Positions 57,316 through 64,000 of a stretch of 64,000 bases of DNA are shown here, one piece after another. The stretch comes from CBDBND01 sp965262665. GTDB taxonomy: Bacteria; Pseudomonadota; Alphaproteobacteria; Rhodospirillales; Rhodospirillaceae. A program made the translations under genes and the position numbers. Below the pieces are notes generated by a model. It was not told where the DNA came from and made no database searches. It saw only the letters and a list, made by a program, of their open reading frames with translations. The stretch is taken from the NCBI GenBank assembly GCA_965262665.1, contig CBDHFR010000004.1, positions 2,356,001-2,420,000 of the forward strand, given 5' to 3'. How positions within the stretch are numbered: the stretch's first letter is position 1; every line of letters starts with the position of its first letter.

Positions 57316-57526
57316 TGCCCTCTGATACTTGTTCTTATGGGTATAATTCAGAGCAGAAGAAATGTTCTGTGCAGTCGGCTATAGGCACTTGATTTAGATC
57401 TCAATAGGCCCGACAGCAAAGTTTCGGTGGTTGCGGATCCCCCCAACCACTTTTATAGACCCTTCGTCCAGAGACGCGGTTCCATCCGTGAGTCTCTCCA
57501 TGTTCACTGTGCATAAGAGAAGAGGT

Positions 57527-59011
57527 TCATTGCGCATAAGACAGAAGGTCAAAACGAAGATAGTCCCGGTCCGCATCGTAGTCGGCCACCTTAGAGTTCA
57601 AGCCATCAAACGACGTACGACGCCACAGCATTATCCCTGGCGGATTGTCACGTTCATAGGCCATGAGTGACTTGATATTTTCGATAAGGTGCGGCCGCGT
57701 TTCTGCGCTCCTGGCGGCGCTCAACAATGGCATGAGGTCCTCATCACAGTAGTGCGGGTTCAGCCAATCGCACGATCGTGTCGTAAACGCCCCTACAGGA
57801 TTATATCCCTGTACGCCGGTCAGAAAGGCTCTGCTCGGCCAATCTCCGACAAACAGATGTCCCATCCAAATTGGCAGAGTCATCGATCTCAATTCCAGGT
57901 GAACACCAACTGCTGCCAGGTCCGAAGCAATCTGTTGATAGACGGCGATATCCGAACCCGACCCCCCAACAAACACGGTTGGGACTTCTAGCCCATTCTC
58001 CCAACCCGCGTCTTTAAGCAAACGCTTTGCTCTATCTGGGTCGTAAGCATAGGCAGCCAACTTGTTGTTATATCCAATCGCGTCCTCGTGGGTGAACTGA
58101 GTGGCAGGCTTGGCCTCGCCGCGTAAGAAGATAGTGATGAGGCGCTCTTTGTTGACGGCGTAGTTTAAAGCCTGACGGACCCGGACATCTTTCAGTGGGC
58201 TCTCCCCAACGGCTACGAACTGAATGAACTGAACCATAGTGCTAGTGCGCGGCTGAAGGCGAAATTGTTGTACATCGTTCAAGGCAAATGTATCGGCGGA
58301 AACATCAACCGCGATATCAGCACTGCCTGACAAGAGGGCTGTGACGCGAGCGGTTTGATCAGAAACCGCATTAACGTCTATGGCGTCTATGGCGTCGATA
58401 CGTCCGGGCCGCCATGCCGCGTCGTTACGCAAGAGATTGACTTCCCTCTGTCCCCAAGCCGCGACTTTGTAGGGGCCTGTCCCGATGGGTTCCACCGAGA
58501 ACGTATCTATTCCCTTAGCCCACTGGTTTGGTTCGGGAATGCGAAGCACCGTCAAATGAATGGGAAGTATTGGATCAATGACTTTTGTCTCGAACACGAC
58601 GGTTAGCTCATCGCGTACTGACACGCCGGCGACTTTTTCTCGCATTGTACGACTCGCAAGAGAGTCGGCGTGAAGTGGTTCACCCATCAGGTATTTTGTG
58701 GCGCTCAAGACGGCATCGGCCGTGAAGGGCTCGCCATTTGAGAAGACAACGTCTGGACGCAGTGTAAAAATCCAGGTTGTGGGCGTTACTTGCTGCCAAC
58801 TTATCGCGAGCTGGGGTTCAATTTCTGCACCAGGCCCAATTCGTATGAGTCCCTCGAATACGGCGTGATTGATAATCCCGGCGGGGAGTGAGTTATAGGA
58901 AAAGGGGTTTCCGCGTGTTTCGGGGAGGACTTGGGTAACGATTTGAAGGGGCGCGGCTGCGAGCTTCGCCGACAGCAGCAGTAAACAGAACGCTAGAAGT
59001 CTTGTAGACAC
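57527..59011 (-). CDS. ABC transporter substrate-binding protein, family 5 (peptide/opine/nickel type)
   Basis: 494 residues with a signal peptide (LLAFCLLLLSAKLAAAPLQ). Family-5 features: EGLIRIGPGAEIEPQLAISWQ, FTLRPDVVFSNGEPFTADAVLSA, VEPIGTGPYKVAAW and VRQALNYAVNKERLI. A 9-base tandem repeat encodes IDAIDAID near 58,380. No permease or ATPase genes follow. It is two bases after the flavin oxidoreductase gene and thus the last gene of that operon. Uptake of the substrate of the upstream enzymes is a reasonable guess. Confidence 0.9.
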   Translation of the reverse strand: MSTRLLAFCLLLLSAKLAAAPLQIVTQVLPETRGNPFSYNSLPAGIINHAVFEGLIRIGPGAEIEPQLAISWQQVTPTTWIFTLRPDVVFSNGEPFTADAVLSATKYLMGEPLHADSLASRTMREKVAGVSVRDELTVVFETKVIDPILPIHLTVLRIPEPNQWAKGIDTFSVEPIGTGPYKVAAWGQREVNLLRNDAAWRPGRIDAIDAIDVNAVSDQTARVTALLSGSADIAVDVSADTFALNDVQQFRLQPRTSTMVQFIQFVAVGESPLKDVRVRQALNYAVNKERLITIFLRGEAKPATQFTHEDAIGYNNKLAAYAYDPDRAKRLLKDAGWENGLEVPTVFVGGSGSDIAVYQQIASDLAAVGVHLELRSMTLPIWMGHLFVGDWPSRAFLTGVQGYNPVGAFTTRSCDWLNPHYCDEDLMPLLSAARSAETRPHLIENIKSLMAYERDNPPGIMLWRRTSFDGLNSKVADYDADRDYLRFDLLSYAQ

Positions 59012-59013
59012 CG

Positions 59014-60102
59014 TTAACTCGCCTGTTTGCGAGTTGAACCTGCGTTCTCCCGGTCCGCTGCCCGCGCGCGCAGCATCGGGATCACCGTCTGTCCCAATTC
59101 ATCCGGGTCGGCGCGGTGGTCGAACCCGCTGATAAGGAATGAACTAACGCCGAGGTCATAGTAATTCATCAGTTCGTCCACGACCTGTTCATGGGTGCCG
59201 ACGAGACTGGTGACGGCCTTTGCGCCTTTGGTCGCTTTTGTGATGCCGACCCATAGGCGCTCATCCAGACAGGAGTCCAGGTTGGCCAATTCCTTGTATC
59301 GAGCAGAGGGATTCGGGTTGATCGAGTTGCCGATCAGCTGATCTTGGTGTTCCATGACGCCGGCAAGGATGTGTTCGGCCTTATCCCACGCTTCAGCCTC
59401 TGTGTCGGCAACGATAAGACGCGCGGAAAGACAATAACGAAGGTCTCGCCCATGTTCCTTGCCACTCTGCCGAACCTTATCAATCAGTTCGGCTGTTTTC
59501 TCCAGCGTATCAATCCCCATGGCAAACACGTCGGCGCAACGGCCAACGTGTTTGATCGAAGCGGGTGACGATCCGCCCCAGAATACGGGGATGGCATCTG
59601 GACTGGTTGGTTTGAGAACCGAGAAGGCCCCATTAAACCTATAGAATTCACCGTCATGATCGAATGGAGTCTCGCTGGTCCACATTCGGCGGAGCACATC
59701 CACATACTCGGCACTGCGGGCATAACGCCTTTCCTTAGTGAGAAAATCCCCGTCAGCCTCCATTTCCTTATCGTTACCGCCGGTAATGATATGAACGCCG
59801 GCGCGCCCTTCACTCAATCTATCAATGGTCGTCAACATTCTGGCTGCCATTGTCGGGGGCACGAATCCCGGACGATGCGCGATCATGAATTTCAAATTTT
59901 TCGTGATGCCGGCGATGTACGCTGCGAAGGGAATGCTGTCGGGCCATGTGGCTGCATTGGCAATGAGCATCCGGTCATACCCATTACGATCGTATGACTG
60001 GACGAGTTCCTTGAGGAACGGCAATTCAAAGTTGGATAGCGGTTGCGGGCAATGTTCCGCTCCATCGCGATGGGTGAAAATGCCAATGATCTCAATGGAC
60101 AT
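59014..60102 (-). CDS. LLM-class flavin-dependent monooxygenase (SsuD-like)
   Basis: 362 residues of the bacterial-luciferase fold: IAAATWPDSIPFAAYIAGI-like start (NAATWPDSIPFAAYIAG), LKFMIAHRPGFVPPTMAARML, HIITGGNDKEMEADGDFL and IPVFWGGSSPASIKHVGRCADVF. This pattern is closest to alkanesulfonate monooxygenases, which use FMNH2 from a partner reductase to cleave C-S bonds, but related enzymes act on other small organics. No flavin reductase is next to it. It is in one operon with the binding protein downstream and a broken amidohydrolase upstream. Confidence 0.88.
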   Translation of the reverse strand: MSIEIIGIFTHRDGAEHCPQPLSNFELPFLKELVQSYDRNGYDRMLIANAATWPDSIPFAAYIAGITKNLKFMIAHRPGFVPPTMAARMLTTIDRLSEGRAGVHIITGGNDKEMEADGDFLTKERRYARSAEYVDVLRRMWTSETPFDHDGEFYRFNGAFSVLKPTSPDAIPVFWGGSSPASIKHVGRCADVFAMGIDTLEKTAELIDKVRQSGKEHGRDLRYCLSARLIVADTEAEAWDKAEHILAGVMEHQDQLIGNSINPNPSARYKELANLDSCLDERLWVGITKATKGAKAVTSLVGTHEQVVDELMNYYDLGVSSFLISGFDHRADPDELGQTVIPMLRARAADRENAGSTRKQAS

Positions 60103-60174
60103 GTCGTTGCTTGCTCTGTTTCGAGGCCGTTCAAATCGGGTTTTGCTTCATCATTTTCGTGGGTGGTGTAAATA

Positions 60175-61244
60175 CTATAGGGCATACAAAGCACGGGCGT
60201 TATCACTCAAGATGCGAGATTTGGCAGCCTCAGAAATGTCGGTACGGGCCTTAAACGTACTTTGGACGTGGATCGATTCTGCGACATCGCCTGGATGGCC
60301 GAAGTCACTCCCAATCACCAGGTTGTTTTCACCTGCGTAGGTAAGGATTGTCGGTAAATCTTCATGCTCTTCGCAGGTGATGTAGATCTTGTGATCAACC
60401 AAGGTCCGCTGCACTTCATTGGCCTTGTCTTCGTTATATCGCGCTCGCAACGCCATGACCGATAGAAACGGCAGCCAAGATGAACCCGCTTCTACAATGG
60501 CAAACCGCAAGCTTGGGAATTCTTCATGAAGATTTCCAAGCATTAAAGTGCTGAAGGCGAGCAGTGTGGGCACTCGGTTCGCAAATGGATTAAAGCCAGA
60601 TATGTTACCAATTTTTAGGATCGAAAGGCCGTGCTTCCGTGCCCGATATGAATACAAATCGGCATGTCGAGATCACAGACCTTGGTAAAAATGGGGTAAA
60701 GCTCGGGCTGATCGGGTGTGTGGTCTTCTTCGAAACCACGCAGCATGACGCCACAGGCTCCGTTCTGTTTGGCCCATTCCATTTCCTCAAGCGACGCTTC
60801 GATACGTCGCGGACATATCAGCATCACGAACTTAAAACGCTTCGGACTTGAAGAACAAAGGTCGGCAAACCATCTGTTATGAGACCGGGCCAGCGCCATT
60901 TCCGCGTCCGCGTTTTTGATGGCAGTGATCAGAAAAAGGCTGGGGTAAATGACCGCAGTATCGACCCCTTGGTTGTCCATAGCATCCAAGCGTGCCTTTG
61001 GATTGCTTAGGTCAAGAGTGCCTGACTCAATTTCACCGCTACCGTGTTGTTCAATAAATTCGAGATTGCGTTTCCCATATAATTGCCCATCGATCAGCCA
61101 AAAATCAGTCGCATATTGACCGAGCGGGATATTGGCGTTTCCATCACCGTCAATTTGAACAACCGAGGGCTTGAATTGCTGGTCCTCTTTCGAAAGGTAT
61201 TCAAAGGCCTTCGGTTTCGAGAACATGCGTATCAGCGTCCACAA
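60175..61244 (-). pseudogene. Amidohydrolase family 2 protein, frameshifted in the middle
   Basis: N-terminal part 61,244 to about 60,620: TLDLSNPKARLDAMDNQGVDTAVIYPSLFL, ALARSHNRWFADLCSSSPKRF and MPICIHIGHGS. The frame is lost there and resumes as LSILKIGNISGFNPFANRVPTLLAF, LRFAIVEAGSSWLPFL and NNLVIGSDFGHP. A one-base loss near 60,630 explains this. The usual N-terminal metal motif (Asp-x-His-x-His) is not visible where IDGDGNANIP stands. The His of HIGH, Glu of VEAGSSW and Asp of GSDFGHP match later sites. It heads the LLM/binding-protein operon. Confidence 0.82.
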
Positions 61245-61427
61245 TCATTGCTCATTCCTTTTTCATTCAATGCTGACATCGGCTAACCGTATGCAATTTG
61301 ATATTTGGGTAAGTACATTGGAGCGAAACGTAACAAATCCCCCACTCAAATGCTGATCGAATTCGCTTATGCGTGATAACCATAAATTTAGGCACTTTGT
61401 CTGGGGGAAGCTGGTATATATTTGGTG

Positions 61428-62625
61428 TATACCTGGAATCATTGATTCGGCCTGAATTTAGTATTTTGCATTGACCTGATTCGGCTGCCGATTCATGCAC
61501 CTCTCCAACGACACGAGCAGCGAACGACTTCACGGCGAAGATGCGCAAAAGGCCTCCTTTCTGACCGCTGACGAACCCAAGGCACTCCTGAATGTCATGC
61601 GCAAGCGGAAGGTCGAAGCGCTGCAGGTACGGCGCGCGAATGCGCTGGTTGCCCTTGATGATGGCCACAGCGTGCAGATGGTCTCCAGGATATTCTATCT
61701 CGATCCCGACACGGTTCGCGGCTGGCTACGGGACTTCCGCGAGAAGGGTCTCGCCTCTGTGGAGCTTGCGGATTACCCGGACCGCCTGACGGCGGACCAG
61801 GAAGCCGCTCTCAAGGCGCAGTTCCGGGACAATCCGCCGCGCGACACCAACGCGGTGCGGGATGCCATCTTCCGAAAGTTTGCTGTGAGATATTCACGTC
61901 CGGGCGCCATCAAGCTGATGCACCGCCTGGGGTTCGCATACGTGAAGCCGAAGACGCTGCCGAAGCAGGCCGACAAGCAGGCGCAGGAAGCCTTCATCAG
62001 GGATTATGAACAGCTGACGCGCGGGATGTTTCCGGACGCGACGGTTGTCTTCGCCGCTGCGGTCCATCCCGAGTATCAGAGCCGGCCGGCGCATGGCTGG
62101 TTCATCCGTTCCGACAAGCCGGCGATCAAGGCCACGACAGGGCGCCAGCGGCTGAACCTGCACGGCGCACTGGACCTTGAAACGATGAAGCTCACCCTGG
62201 TCGAGGGCGAGAAGATCAATGCCGAAACCTCTCTGCGGTTGTTCGAGAAGCTGGAACGGGCCTATCCGGACACCCGGGTGATCCCGGGTGATCCCGGGTG
62301 ATCCATGTCTGTCTCGACAATGCGCGCTATCACCATGCCAGGCTGTTGCGGCCGTTCCTGGAGCGGCCGGAGTGCCGCATCCGGCTGCATTTCCTGCCGC
62401 CGTATGCGCCACACCTCAATCCCATCGAGCGGTTATGGGGCGTCATGCACCGGCACGTGACGCACAACCGGTTTTATCCCGATTTCCGACAGTTCACCGA
62501 GGCCATCTTCGGGTTCTTCAACCAAACCCTGCCCCGGGAATGGGAAACAATCCGAGACACCGTTACCGACAACTTTCGTGTCATCACACACGATCAGTAC
62601 CGAGTAATTGGGTAGCAGGAGTATA
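61428..62625 (+). mobile_element. IS630-family element, copy 3 (best preserved)
   Basis: TA-flanked, about 1.2 kb. The transposase is open from 61,495 to 62,301 (268 residues): winged helix-turn-helix (NALVALDDGHSVQMVSRIFY), GAIKLMHRLGFAYVKPKTL and the RNase-H core start. It stops inside the 10-bp repeat. The rest starts at GTG 62,298, overlapping the stop as GTGA, and encodes IHVCLDNARYHHARLL, then FLPPYAPHLNPIERLW. It lacks the 11-base insertion found in copies 1 and 2. It could make two polypeptides. Confidence 0.92.
62271..62300. repeat. 10-bp tandem repeat inside IS630 copy 3 (3 units)
   Basis: CACCCGGGTG followed by two ATCCCGGGTG units. One unit would keep the transposase in frame. 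Confidence 0.92.
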
Positions 62626-63049
62626 TTTCGAAGGGACGGATACTTTCCTGTCCTTTTCTTATTCAGTAAGGAAACTTTCTGACCTGATCAATGGGCCGAC
62701 AGTTGCAAAGCCCTGTCTCTTACAAAAAACCCATCCTGTCCCTTCCGTTTACCCTATCCGCAGTTTGTCCCTTTCGAAAACCCCATCCGCACAGCGTTAT
62801 AGAAGATTCACACACCGTTCAAGCGGATGAGGTTTACGGAAAGGACAGATATACGACCCGCCGCTATACTGCCTTATCGATTTTCACCGCACTCTAACTG
62901 GCTGCGGTAGCTTGCCCGGACTCGCGAATGGTGCCGCGCGCCTGAAGCGGCAAGGGCCGCCCATACCTGTCCTTCCACAAAACCTTGTCCGCCGATCTTC
63001 ATAATGTAAGCCACCCAAGTGTGGATGAGGTTTTCACAAGGGACAGGTG
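62626..63049. other. Gene-free stretch holding the repeat cluster
   Basis: About 420 bases between IS630 copy 3 and the lipoprotein gene. No supported coding frame; most of it is the 26-bp repeat cluster described separately. Confidence 0.6.
62713..63046. repeat. Cluster of six units of a 26-bp repeat, mixed orientation
   Basis: Units at 62,713-62,737 (+, divergent), 62,736-62,761 (+), 62,765-62,790 (+), 62,823-62,848 (-), 62,967-62,992 (+) and 63,021-63,046 (-). Consensus is CTGTCCCTT, three variable bases, AAACC, one variable base, CATCCGC. Spacing is irregular and not CRISPR-like. Another unit is at 48,102. The conserved ends and variable centre suggest a small dispersed repeat or a protein-binding site. 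Confidence 0.75.
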
Positions 63050-63520
63050 TCAAAGGTCTTCTGGCGCACGCTCGATCCATCCGTTTTCAGCCCAGCAGTA
63101 CAGCCGCACACGCTGATCAGTCGGACGATCCGCGACAACGGTCTCGATCAGGACTTCACGGCAAATCTCTTGATCGCCGGACCCCTCTAACCGCAGCACA
63201 GTTACCCCGCCCGCTTTGTATCCGCCCTCGTCGTTATCGTTCTGCCAGTAAATTCCCTCATCGACCACGCCGCCATCAAGTGCCTGTTCAAGAGTGACTC
63301 TGGCCTTCTCTTTCGACTTTGCATCCAATGGAGGCAAAGGCCTATGGTTTTGCCTTGCTCTTTCCAGGAATGCCTCGCGGCCGTTGATCCGTGCTGCAAA
63401 GAACATGGTCGGGGCCATGATTGGCGCGGTAATGACCGCGCCAACGGTTTCAAGTGGTCCTTGCCCTGCGCATGCCGCGGTGAGGATCGTGGCCAGCATG
63501 AGCACACCGTATTTTATCAC
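63050..63520 (-). CDS. Putative lipoprotein of unknown function
   Basis: 156 residues from GTG at 63520, nine bases behind AAGGGGG; the longer frame to 63565 has a poor N-terminus. A signal peptide with lipobox (ATILTAAC) gives a lipid-anchored Cys. The mature part begins GQGPLETVGAVITAPIMAPTMF and ends in a beta-rich region (DNDEGGYKAGGVTVLRLEG, CREVLIETVVAD, RLYCWAENGWIERAPE). The C-terminus recalls surface-antigen/17-kDa-type lipoproteins (Gly-rich then beta), but I do not recognise it firmly. Confidence 0.6.
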   Translation of the reverse strand: MIKYGVLMLATILTAACAGQGPLETVGAVITAPIMAPTMFFAARINGREAFLERARQNHRPLPPLDAKSKEKARVTLEQALDGGVVDEGIYWQNDNDEGGYKAGGVTVLRLEGSGDQEICREVLIETVVADRPTDQRVRLYCWAENGWIERAPEDL

Positions 63521-63639
63521 CCTTTGGCCCCCTTCTTCTTGGCAAGCATGTCCGCTCGTGTTCAAACCGCTTGGAGATGGTTCGTGAAGATTACGGCTGC
63601 CACAAGGGCATTGTCAGAGGAAGCGGCGTTGAGTGTAGG

Positions 63640-63769
63640 GCATGCCATCTAGGTTCGTAGAATGAAAAACTATTTCAAACATTTCAAGACCGCACCCGAG
63701 ATCATTCGTCTTGCCGTGATGCTGTATGTGAGACTTCCACTCTCCCCGAAGCAGGTCGAGGACCGCTAA
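63640..63769 (+). pseudogene. IS6-family transposase, first 35 codons
   Basis: ATG at 63,662 encodes KNYFKHFKTAPEIIRLAVML, then YVRLPLSPKQVEDR and stop. This is the N-terminal start of an IS6-type transposase. It stops at QVED, exactly where the headless IS6 copy at 49,270 begins (its first codons also read VED). The following bases are the IS21 istB fragment on the other strand. Confidence 0.75.
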
Positions 63770-64000
63770 ACCGAGGCCCAGGGCGATGTGCGTCTTGCCG
63801 GCGCCGGAATTGCCAAGCGCGATGACGTTCTCATGGCGATCGATGTATTCACCCCGTGCCAGGTCGAGAACCAGCATTTTGTTGAGCGATGGGATGGCCT
63901 TGAAGTCGAAGCTGTCGAGGCTTTTGGCGGCGGGGAACTTGGCTTGCCTGATCCGCCGCTCGATCATCCGGCGCTCGCGATCGATCAATTCTAGCGCCGT
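63770..64000 (-). pseudogene. istB: IS21-family helper ATPase IstB, partial (runs off the right edge)
   Basis: AAA+ helper of IS21 transposition. Visible residues: ELIDRERRMIERRIRQAKFP, KSLDSFDFKAIPSLNK and NVIALGNSGAGKTHIALGLGL with the Walker A (GNSGAGKT). The 5' end is outside the window. The gene is cut after the Walker A helix at about 63,770, where IS6 sequence begins, so the Walker B and sensor regions are missing. Confidence 0.85.

Noticed and set aside
57394..57510. Short minus-strand frame downstream of the binding protein (MERLTDGTASLDEG...)
   Set aside because: About 35 residues, no ribosome site and no recognisable homology; may be a remnant but cannot be supported.
62713..63046. 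CRISPR array
   Set aside because: Units occur in both orientations with irregular spacing, one pair overlaps, and no cas genes are present.

Overview
The window looks like a chromosomal stretch of an alphaproteobacterium, most likely Rhodospirillales-like. That call rests on marker genes read from the translations: a GcrA cell-cycle regulator, a PopZ-type polar organiser next to tolC and pcm, a DUF1491 protein, adjacent clpS and clpA, and an S11 carboxypeptidase carrying a SPOR domain. No 16S rRNA is present, so the assignment is inference.

Layout. (1) 1-15,430 is ordinary backbone: the end of glnA, clpA/clpS, a D,D-carboxypeptidase, a UDP-sugar/exopolysaccharide precursor set (galU, ugd, pgm/manB), a J-domain protein beside a VWA protein, an FAD oxidoreductase overlapping a secreted GH114-like protein, an HPt protein, a frameshifted mgtE and a VOC protein. 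(2) 15,580-24,980 is a decayed integrase island/prophage: tyrosine recombinase, two damaged alpA genes, a terminase fragment, IS630, IS21 and IS481 pieces. It is mixed with surviving backbone genes (a broken motA, DUF1491, modA-like, gcrA, a 2-hydroxyacid dehydrogenase). (3) 24,981-28,450 is backbone again: tRNA-Asn, tRNA-Cys, pcm, tolC, popZ. (4) 28,465-38,074 is accessory: an IclR-type regulator, two tandem TonB-dependent receptors (one interrupted by a stop codon), IS fragments, two formylglycine-generating-enzyme fragments, a VOC protein and an exported NmrA-like protein. (5) 39,952-46,641 is an isoprenoid module: dxs, ispA, dxr (frameshifted), ispH, hpnE and the stump of hpnD. Together these would take pyruvate and glyceraldehyde-3-phosphate to farnesyl diphosphate and squalene, feeding hopanoids or carotenoids. 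(6) 46,642-51,136 is a nest of truncated insertion sequences. (7) 52,068-62,625 is framed by two same-orientation IS630 copies and carries an isochorismatase-like fragment, a cytochrome P450, a secreted beta-propeller protein with one heme-c motif, and an amidohydrolase/flavin oxidoreductase/binding-protein operon. (8) The right edge has a cluster of a 26-bp repeat, a lipoprotein and IS6/IS21 fragments.

The main theme is decay. Single-base frameshifts or nonsense codons hit mgtE, motA, dxr, the amidohydrolase, one TonB receptor, alpA and the IclR gene. Nearly every transposase is truncated or frameshifted, several by short tandem duplications. This fits IS expansion plus relaxed selection, as in a host-associated lineage, but assembly error in a metagenomic contig could mimic part of it. 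The least explained signals are a 10-bp variable repeat inside the IS630 transposase, a 26-bp repeat family in at least seven copies, and a repeated palindromic site beside the TonB receptors.
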